Shown here: piece by piece, positions 1-23,819 of the stretch
Numbering within the stretch: position 1 is the stretch's first letter
Layout: the number at the start of each line of letters is the position of its first letter
From: Flaccisagitta enflata
Taxonomy: Eukaryota > Chaetognatha > Sagittoidea > Aphragmophora
Direction of reading: 5' to 3'
DNA length: 64,000 nt
Assembly (NCBI GenBank): GCA_965153355.1
Contig: OZ231127.1
Location: 36,146,001-36,210,000, forward strand
The notes under the pieces: generated by a model
What the model was told of the DNA's origin: nothing
Seen by the model: only the letters and a program-made list of their open reading frames with translations
Databases searched by the model: none
Translations under genes and position numbers: made by a program

Positions 1-80
<80 letters not shown>

Positions 81-110
81 TGCGTGTGTGTGTGTGCATG
101 TGTGTGTGTG
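1..110. repeat. (TG)n microsatellite running into the window edge
   Basis: Positions 1-60 are pure TG, then TGCG variants to about 110. It extends to the left of the window. The Cys-Val frames read from it are repeat translations. Confidence 0.97.
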
Positions 111-457
111 ATGACATGCTATTTCGTACCGCGTTATTTTTATGTTGTCTTTCTAAATCAACAAAACCATTCCGATGGTTATTTATATTTCTAGCAATTG
201 TTTCTCTATGGCTACAGCGAAATTTGCTTGTAACGAAAAAACATCAGGTTCCCTTGGGCTTCGTTAGAGAGGTTTAACTGTATTTTCAGTTTTTTTAGAA
301 GTCATTTGGCTTTGAATTTAGTAAAACTTGTTCCTTTACCACTGTTACGGATGATAGGCAACACACTATGCACACTTCCATATCTACATCATGTACATTA
401 AAGTAGGAATACTGCCACTTTTTCCATGGTTTCTGATACATGAGACCATCCTCGTAC
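111..457. other. Left-edge intronic stretch (egh intron 6)
   Basis: No exon is visible on either strand. Positions about 200-283 end in CTTCGTTAGAGAGGTTTAACTGTA, written here as CTTCGTTAGAG plus GTTTAACTG, resembling the right half of the CAGTTGA-ended MITE family (see 26844-27020). Confidence 0.4.
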
Positions 458-14768
<14,311 letters not shown>

Positions 14769-14903
14769 GGTTCTGAGCGACCATGACTGGCGTCCACCAC
14801 AACGCCAAAACGACGCCAACGACGACGTCAGTTTGTGAGTCACGGCGAAACGGACGGACGAAAAGGATGAGGAAGAGGATGAGGATGATGTCTGCGGGTG
14901 ATG

Positions 14904-14937
<34 letters not shown>

Positions 14938-15240
14938 GGAAGATGCGGATACTGGTGTTGGTTTCTTTTTTCCACTTCCACGTTTCTGCTTTCCATTGTC
15001 AACTGGGTTGTTTTATTTCGAGAAGACCAGGCTGACACCGATTCCATCATTTTATCTTTCTTTCTTTCTTTCTTTTTGTGCCTTATACAGTCGTGGGCGT
15101 CGTCGTCATCGACGTAATTTTCGTCGTCGTTGTCAACGGCGTCGTAAGCGGCGTTGTCGTAGTCGTCGTCGTCGTCGTCGTCCACGGCGTCGTTTTGTTT
15201 CGTCGTCGGCGTTTTATGAGGGATGTATTTGTTTCGATGT
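14769..15240. other. Sequence upstream of the egh start codon, trinucleotide-rich
   Basis: Likely 5' untranslated region, promoter or further 5' intron of egh. It holds a (GAT)n tract (14907-14937), TTTC repeats (15057-15075) and an imperfect (CGT)n/(CGA)n stretch (15091-15190). No TATA box or transcription start can be assigned. Confidence 0.5.
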
Positions 15241-15261
15241 CAATTTATGGCGCGTTTAGCA

Positions 15262-16026
<765 letters not shown>

Positions 16027-16260
16027 GTCGGAAGGCGATGCGATTTTTCGTCGCGTGCTACGCGACTCTACACCCCGCTATGTCTGTCCGTTGGTCGGTC
16101 CGTCGGTCTCCATTTTTCATTTCTTATGTTTTTGCGGCTATGGCCACGGCTCCTGCCCATATGCTCCAGTAACTAAAATATGCAGCTGCCCAGCCGCAAG
16201 CGACTGTGTGTGTGTGTGTGTGCCTGTGTTTGTGTCTGTCTGTCTGTGTGTGTGTGTGAG

Positions 16261-16321
<61 letters not shown>
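16027..16321 (-). repeat. Reverse family A copy (AGTCGCG type) followed by GT and CT microsatellites
   Basis: GTCGCGTGCTACGCGACTCT, then a CGGTCCGTCGGTC run, then TGCCCAGCCGCAAGCGACTG at about 16186-16206. The GT tract (16205-16260) and CT tract (16264-16321) follow directly. Confidence 0.75.
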
Positions 16322-16327
<6 letters not shown>

Positions 16328-16487
16328 TCATCTCAGTCTTTGACTTCGTGAATTAAAATGTTTACGTCCTTTATCAAAGGCAATTACTTTACTTAAACAT
16401 CAACTGTATCGTTGGATCTGCTCACCAGTTAGCATCTTCTCTGGCCAAAAGGAAGCCTCTTCAAAAATGACAACACAAGTACCGTAT

Positions 16488-16760
16488 TTTTAGTCGCGTG
16501 CTACGCGACTCTACACCCCGCTTTGTCGGTCCGTCGGTCGGTCAGTTGGGTCAGTCAAATGTGCATGTTGAGATCGAGGAGACTAGATGAATAATGAATA
16601 ATTAGTTCGAGATCTTCTGTGAGAGCAGACTATGTGGGAAGTGAAAATTTGTTCGAGATCAGACTAGATGGAAAGTAAATGAATAATTCGAGATCGTTGG
16701 CGTGAGTAGACTAGACGGAAAATTAATAGGCCGAGATCATTTGTACAGAAGTGTATGGCG
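16488..16760. repeat. AGTCGCG-type repeat head plus degenerate ~60-bp GAGATC repeats
   Basis: TTTAGTCGCGTGCTACGCGA opens the stretch. Then units containing TTCGAGATC and AGACTAGA recur about four times (16570-16740). Confidence 0.6.
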
Positions 16761-17066
16761 CGGAATCTCAAAGGGCCGTCGGCAACCAGTTTCAAGTCCG
16801 ACAGAGTTTCAAGCCCGACAGGCTTTGTTATTTTTTTATTCTTTTCTAATTCTTTATTACACTCTCATGCAAGCAACGACAGGCTTATTTGCTAGAAAAA
16901 CACACGTATTCTCTCATTCTTCCCCTAAATATGCATTTTCTTCTACTGTTTCCTTTTTTCCTCATTTTATTTCCATTTTTTTCTAACTTTTTCTATATTG
17001 GCTTAAGTCCGACAAGGGTGCAAGTCCGACAAACAGGGACGTCGGCCGACGTCCCTGACGTCCCTC

Positions 17067-18723
17067 CAGGGTACGACAAAGTATGTGATCACGGGAGCAC
17101 TGCTCCAAGGCAGCAGCTTATAGTTTAGAAAGGCAGATGGATAAAAGAGTGGAAAATAAGAGATGAAAAAGATTGAAAAGAGAAAGAATGAGGAAAGAAA
17201 GAGAGAGAAAAAGAGAAAGAAAGAGGAATAAAGAAAAGATATTATACATATATAAAAACAGTAAAAATATACCCAAAGGCAGTATAACACACCCGTGGGC
17301 CCTTGAGTATGACGAATGAGATGTGCCCCGGACAAAACCCCAGAACATTAGGGACTGTCCACCGTCCATCCGTCCGTCCGTCTTTCTCCCTTCCTTCTGT
17401 TCAGAAGCCCGTTATTCAAACTCATTGAATAACATGGAGAAATGACAAAAGGCAGTATATGGACAAGGGGCACCCTGCTCTTCTTGAGTAGTTTGTTGGT
17501 TAAGTTGAGGGGAGCAGGCCAGGATCTAGGCCCTGAGGCAATCTGCAGAGGCCAGGGTTGGAGTCTCTGAGGCCAGGATTTGGGTCTTTGAGGCCAGGAT
17601 TTAGGGCCTTGAGGCCAGGTCTAGGTCCGGGTGGCCAGAATCTGGGTCATAGAGATCAAGATCTAGATCTCTGAGGCTAGGATTAGGGTTTTAGAGGCCA
17701 GAATCTGGGTATTAGAAACCAGAATCTAGATCTTAGCCAAAATGATAGAATTTTGACCAAAATTCAGGTTTTCTAGCCAGAATTTAGCCAGTTTGCTTGG
17801 ATTTGGGCCATTTTGCTTGGATTTGGGCCATTTTGCTTGGATTTGGGCCCCAAAGGAGACAAAGCCCTGAGAATGTAGGGCGGGGACGGGCGGACGCATT
17901 TGACGCGACGGACGGACGGACGGACAGATTCCTGTGTTCTACACAGACCTCGTCCCTTCGCCGCTGCCCAACAAGAGAAAACAAAGAAAGAGAGCAACAA
18001 GAAGAAGTATGAACAAGCCCGACCGGGCAACGATGCGTCCGGGCTGTGTTTCAGCGTATATTGATCATGTGACATATGTATGGAGAGACAGATGGATGAA
18101 CAGACGGGTCAAAAGACTCTCAAAACATGTTGGTTAATCATTTGTTTCAGTGTACGATATCACCGTGGCAAAAAAACAGCCGAGAAATGCGGTTTTAGCA
18201 CAGGCGTGACGGATGGACCGACGGACGGACGGACGGACGGACGAGACGACGGACTGACGGATGGACAGACCCTCTTATAGAGATGTGTTCCTGACGGACG
18301 CATCTAAAAAAGAAAAAAAAAGTCTACAAAGACTACAAAGTTTTGCCATTAAGTTCATGGTAAACAAAAATCAAACGATACATACAGGGTGTATCATGCC
18401 AAATTAGATATAAAAAAACGATGGCATTCTGCTTTTAAAAGTGCAAAAAAAATTTTGAAAAAAGATTCAAATAGCACATGAGCTCCGGTTTTTTGTGTAG
18501 GAGGATTTTCTTTTATACACAATGTGTTTTATACAGCTCTACCTGTATAGGGTCATGTGAAGAAAACAATTCCTGCCTACAAAATTCAGTTGGTTGATGC
18601 ACTGCATATTACCATCATTTTTTTTTGCTATTGCAATCATGCGAAAATCATACGCAAATTTTGTAGGCAGGGACTGGTTGAAATTTTTTGCTTGTAGGCA
18701 GCAAAAAATTTTGTCGGACCCTG
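17067..18723 (+). mobile_element. Non-autonomous hAT-like element, copy 1
   Basis: The ends are CAGGGTACGACAAAG and the reverse of CAGGGTCCGACAAAA, with a perfect 8-bp target duplication CGTCCCTC at 17059-17066 and 18724-18731. CAGGG ends plus 8-bp duplications are hAT features by family knowledge. Inside are a purine-rich tract (17120-17240), a 20-22-bp minisatellite (GGCCAGGATTTGGGTCTTAG type, about 17500-17870), a (GGAC)n run (17900-17930, 18205-18265) and a conserved right part from about 18300. No transposase frame is visible. It matches copy 2 at 35886-37510 in inverted orientation. Confidence 0.9.
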
Positions 18724-18731
18724 CGTCCCTC

Positions 18732-18973
18732 CCCGTACACCCATGCGTTTGTAAGTAGGCAGACTAGAACCAATTGAGAGCAAGAGGACTACAATTCATT
18801 GAAAGCACGACGGACTTGAGAGTAACCCAGACTAAGATGCGCGAAAGACTAGAATAGGCGGACTGGTATAGGAAGAAAATGAAAATGAAAAGATGCTCAG
18901 CAGGAAGTGAAAATGTGCGTGAGAAAAGGAATCGGCTTTTGTTTTTTGCCGTTTTGATCTTTGTTTTGTTTTG

Positions 18974-19012
<39 letters not shown>

Positions 19013-19666
19013 AAACCTTAAAGGACAATGAGGCAGAGGTATTGAGATAAAACAAAATCGCTGAATTAAACACAAAATCGCTGAATTAAACACTCTCGTG
19101 GCTTACATTGCAAGATTCAGCCTGTAACTGTAAGGCATAATTTTCAGTCGCGGACACGCGGCTCTATACGTCGCCATGTCGGTCGTTTGGTCGGTTCGTG
19201 GTCCGTTTACCTCTCCGTCCATAACATTGTTTGATTACATGTGTATTTCTGGCCTTGTTTTCATCGCATGTATCCTTGATCTGATGAATCACCCGCTAGC
19301 CGCTTCTCTCTTTTATAGCAAGTCATTGCGCCAGAAAGAGTACGTCTGTTTGTCCAATCGACCTTCGCTTCATCCTTCCGTATATCCATCCATCTGTCTC
19401 TATGTCCGTTCTTCCCTCTATCAGTCTATCTGTTGATGTATATTCAGACATTTACAAGGACGCATCTTAGGCTGGTCAATATTTGGCCAGTTTGGCCTTG
19501 TTTCATATTATAAACTCATCTTGCCACTTGGCACGAGAGTTCAGATTTTCCCAAGAAAAAAAAATCTGCGAATTGAGGTCAGATGAAACTTCGATTAGCA
19601 AGGCCAAAGAGGCTGCTTTTGCCGACCAGAAGGAATGAAAGTGAATGAGAGTGAATGAAAGTGAAT
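18732..19666. other. Intergenic with (GT)n and a reversed family A fragment
   Basis: A GT tract lies at 18977-19010 and a TCAGTCGCGGACACGCGGCT repeat head at about 19145-19165 followed by a GGTCGG run. I find no gene. Confidence 0.5.
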
Positions 19667-21941
19667 AACACCTCTGACAAAATTAGGCGAACTGGGATCA
19701 GAACTGGTTTATAATTGCGTTTTAAAGTCCAAAACAGGAGTCCAGGTTAAGGATGGTATCAAAACATATTATTTCCATGAGGGTTTTCCCAAAAAAATGT
19801 CCAAATCATGTCAACCAAGAGCTGCAAATAGCATAATCAAATGATATCAGGCAAAATTAGATTTTTATCAAATTCAAATTTGTAGGTAAAACTATTCTAT
19901 TTGACAAGGGGTTTTGTGACTTTTTGCAGCTGTCACTGACTCTATCTTGGTTCCATTGACTCATTTCTGTCTCTCAGCGATATAAGAACCTGAGATTTGA
20001 TGTTTTCTTGCATTTTTCATGGCCAAATTGAAAGGTGTTTAAGTTGTCTCATCATCCAACCCTTCAATGGATACCCCCCCAAAGAGAATCGAAATATCCA
20101 TTTTTTCTGACTGTGTCATTTGTCTTCAGGATCATGTGGACTACTAAAAAAAACAAAAAACAAAAAAATTCTTCTGAAATTTTTTCATTTATATCACTTT
20201 TTTGGCAAAAAAAAAAGTTATTTTTAGCTCTTTTTGGGCGTGAAATTATTCATGCAGCTTTGAAAATTCAAAAAAATACTGGAAATATATAGCGATAGCT
20301 AGAATACACATGTTTTTACCATTGGCAAAAAGTTTTTTTAGATATCTTGAAGATGAGAGCGTAAAAAATGCCTAGAAACAGCAAAATATCGTTTTTTTCA
20401 GTATTTTTCTGTCGTAACTTGTTCATGCAGTATATTAACTCTTAAAAAATCTTAAGAATATGTGGCAATAGCTAGAACATACATTTTTTTACTAATGATA
20501 AAAAGTTTTTTGGGATATATTGAAGATAAGCGCATAAAAAGCCAAAAAATGACAAAATATCCTTTTTTTCAGTATTTCTAAGTCTTAATTCGTTCATGCA
20601 GCATAAAAACTCTTAAAAAATCTTAGAGATGTATGGCAATAACTAGAACATACATGTTTTTACCCTTGACAAAAAGTTCTTTTAGATATCTTAGAGATAA
20701 GAGCATAAAAAAGACCCAAAAAAGGTAAAATATCGTTTTTTTTAGTAATTCAAAGTCCTTATCCGTTCATGCAGCATAATAACTCCTGAAAAATTCTAGA
20801 AATGTGTAGTAGTAGTCTTGAGTGTAACTATTTTTAACCTGAACAACCAGTTAGAACTGCAAAAACAATTTTTTGCCTAAATATATCAATATTCTGTTTT
20901 TTGAAATTATCTTTAAACTGTAAACTTATAAGTATTCTAAAAAAAACTGGTCGTTAAGGTTAAAAATAGTTACACTCAAGACTACTACTATACATTTCTA
21001 GGATTTTTCAGGAGTTATTATGCTGCATGAATGAATAAAGACTTGAAATTAATAAAAAAATAATATTTTACTATTTTTTGGGTCTTTTTTATGCTCTTAT
21101 CTTTGTTATATCCAAAAAAATTTTTGTCAAGGGTAAAAACATGTATATCCTAGCTATTGCCACATATTTTAAAGATTTTTTAAGAGTTTTTATGCTTCAC
21201 TAAAGAATTAGGACATAAAAATACTGAAAAAAAAAATATTTTGCCGTTTTTTATGCGCTTATCTTCAGGATATCCCAAAAAACTTTTTGCTAAGGGTAAA
21301 AACATGTATATTCTAGCTATTGCAACACATTTTAAGGATTTTCCAAGAGTTATTATGCTGTATGAACAAATTAGGAAAGAAAAATACTAAAAAAAACGAT
21401 ATTTGCCATTTTTTTGCTTTTTTTATGCTTTTATCTTCTAGGGTCCCAAAAAACTTTTTGGTAATGGTAAAAACATGTGTATTCTAGCTATTGCCACCTA
21501 TTTCCAGTATTTTTTTTAATTTTCAAAGCTGTATGAATAATTTTACGCTCAAAAAGTGCTAAAAATGGTCTTTTTTTACCTATAAAATGTTATAAATGAA
21601 AAAATTTCAGAAGAATTTTTTTGTTTTTTGTTTTTTTTAGTAGTCCACATGTTCCTGAAGACAAATGACACAGTCAGAAAAAATGGATATTTCGATTCTC
21701 TTTGGGGGGGGGGGGGTATCCAGAGATATGTGCCATGTCAAAATCAGCCAAAATCTTTCACTTCATTTTTGGCATATCACTTTTCGAGGGCCACGCATTT
21801 TCCTGGGTACAAAAATCTGCTTCGGTTTGTGAAAATACTATATTTAAGCTCTCTCCGTGTCAAATTTCAGCCCACTGAATGCATTATTTATGTCAATTTT
21901 GCTTATTTTTCTTGTTCGCCTAATTATGTCAGGGGTGTTAA
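19667..21941. mobile_element. Large AT-rich foldback element with internal ~180-bp tandem units
   Basis: Clear inverted arms run 20065 to about 20870 and about 20945 to 21722, meeting near 20905; a short matching outer pair (TAACACCTCTGAC / reverse of TAACACCCCTGAC) suggests outer limits 19667 and 21941. Each arm holds three or four tandem units built on GTTCATGCAGCATAATAACT ... GTAAAAACATG. I could not identify a target duplication, so the outer limits are uncertain. Confidence 0.75.
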
Positions 21942-21947
21942 ATGTAT

Positions 21948-22350
21948 GAATGAATGAATGAATGAATGAATGAATGAATGAATGAATGAATGAATGAATG
22001 AATAAATGAATAGAATGAGTAAATAGTATGAAAAGAATGAGAATGAGAGAATGAATAAATGATTAGATGGAGTGCATGAGTGAATCTGAATGAATGCTAG
22101 GGTAAAAGAATTTTGATCAATTAGACCAACAATGTCACTTACCGGTGGGTATGAATGAATGAATGATTGAATGAATGAATGAACGAGTACTTGAGAACAT
22201 GTGTGGAAGATTGCTAGGGTGAAAGAATTTCGATCAACCAGACCAAAAAAGAACACTTGCCGGTGGGAATTGGGAATGAATGAGTAGAATGAATGAATGA
22301 ATGAATGAATGAATGAATGAATGAATGAATGAATGAATGAATGAATGAAT
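21948..22350. repeat. (GAAT)n arrays with a duplicated ~115-bp spacer
   Basis: GAAT arrays at 21948-22010 and 22275-22350 enclose two copies of a spacer (GCTAGGGTAAAAGAATTT ... TTACCGGTGGG at about 22097 and, diverged, about 22212). Confidence 0.88.
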
Positions 22351-22443
22351 ATTAGGATGCCATAACACAAAAACGGACTGCTATTCAGAATGAGCCGCAC
22401 ATGGTCTGCTGGAGTGATCAAGTTAAGTAGTGGAGTGAGAGCA

Positions 22444-22896
22444 GGGCAGCGGCCCCAAAGGGCCGATGTCCTGTAGGACACAGGGGTGAATTTCGAGACG
22501 TCCTGAGGCAGATTTGAAGTTGGGATGGCAGGATTTAGCCCAAAAGAGCAGATTTGAGGTTTGGGGGGCAGGCTTGAGGCCTAGAGGACAAATTTGAGGC
22601 CTGAAGGTTTGATTTGAGGCCTGAAGGGCTGATTTGAGGTCTGGAGGGCTGATTTGCGGTCTTGAGGGCATATATGAGGTCCGAAGAGCTGATTTGAGCT
22701 CTCAAGGGCTAAATTGAGGTCTGAAAGGGCTAATTTGATGGCTCAGGGGGCCAAAATCAGGCCTGAGACTGCAGAATTGAGGCTTCGATGGCCAGGGGGG
22801 GGGGGGGGGGACGGAAGGACGGAAGGACGGAAGGACGGACGTCTCGAAATTCCCCCCTGTGTCCTACAGGACATCGGCCCTTTGGGGCCGCTGCCC
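22444..22896. mobile_element. Family C: GC-hairpin inverted repeats around a minisatellite, copy C1
   Basis: The ends are GGGCAGCGGCCCCAAAGGGC and its reverse, extended by a matching stretch through TCCTGTAGGACACAGG and TTTCGAGACGTCC, so each arm is about 60 bases. The core is a degenerate ~20-bp minisatellite (GAGGCCTGAAGGGCTGATTT type) and a poly-G/(GGAC)n segment. Identical 32-base sequences lie just outside (22368-22399) and at the right end (22896-22927). Confidence 0.85.
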
Positions 22897-22927
22897 AAAA
22901 ACGGACTGCTATTCAGAATGAGCCGCA

Positions 22928-23600
22928 GCTGTCTGACGGACGGATGGGCACACAATGGAGATTTCGAATCGACGCGATGTATACAATCAACGCAACATGA
23001 ACGATAAAAAAGATGCGTTTTCGGACGTTAATCAAATCACGAATTTAAAAAGAAAAAAATTTTGTTCGATCTACTCCTCGTTTTTGTTTCTTTTTTTGTT
23101 TCTTTTTTTTTTCCCTGTTTTTATCGGGATGGTCTTATAATGTATAACGAATGATGGCCAAAAGCAAGTCGAGATCTACCGGTCAAACCGGTGTTTGCAC
23201 TTCGCTGACATGTATAAAATACTTGTTTTGAGCTTTCGACTCCTAGCTAATGCCGCGTTCTCACACCCCGAAAGCTTGCACCCCTATCGAGATAATGTCG
23301 GCCAATTGTTTCCGAAGTACGATGTCATTTTGAATCGTGACTTAAACACTGAAAGACTTGTTTTGAAGAAGGCGAGGACTAGGTCAAGGTGCAGTCACGA
23401 CGTTGAAAAAAACAAGGCCGGATACATGGCCATTGGCCAATAAGTAGTCGCTGGCGGGTGGGAAGGGGCAGTAATGCGGTGGGAAGGGGCAGTATTTAGG
23501 TGGCTGGGGCTGTGGTGTGGCTGGGCAGGAGCCGTAATGCTCAGAGGTCAGTATTTCAGCCGATTTCGCCTAATTAGAAACGGGGAGAAAGAAAAAGAGG
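22928..23600. other. Intergenic, partial family A repeat only
   Basis: A family A beginning (AACAAGGCCGGATACATGGC) is at about 23410-23560 with GGGAAGGGGCAG boxes. A short frame at 23195-23443 shows no recognisable domain. Confidence 0.45.
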
Positions 23601-23819
23601 AAAAGGCCAAGTAGGCCAATAAGGTGCGCCGTATGGATCGTTGAACGAATGCGTTACCCGACAGCAGGGCCGTGGAGAGGGGGGTCCACCCCCCTCTGAG
23701 AAGGGGGGCCCGGGCCCTGGAGGGCCCCTGAGCTAGAAAAAAAAAGAGAAGAAAAAAAGAAGAAAAAAAGAAAGAAAGGAAAAGTATGAAGAGTTTAGTG
23801 ATCATAATTCAATTTAGAT

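Noticed and set aside
14769-15185. N-terminal extension of egh exon 1 by about 140 codons
   Set aside because: The in-frame extension is Asp/His/Ser homopolymer-like sequence from trinucleotide repeats, and the fly protein starts close to the first hydrophobic segment.
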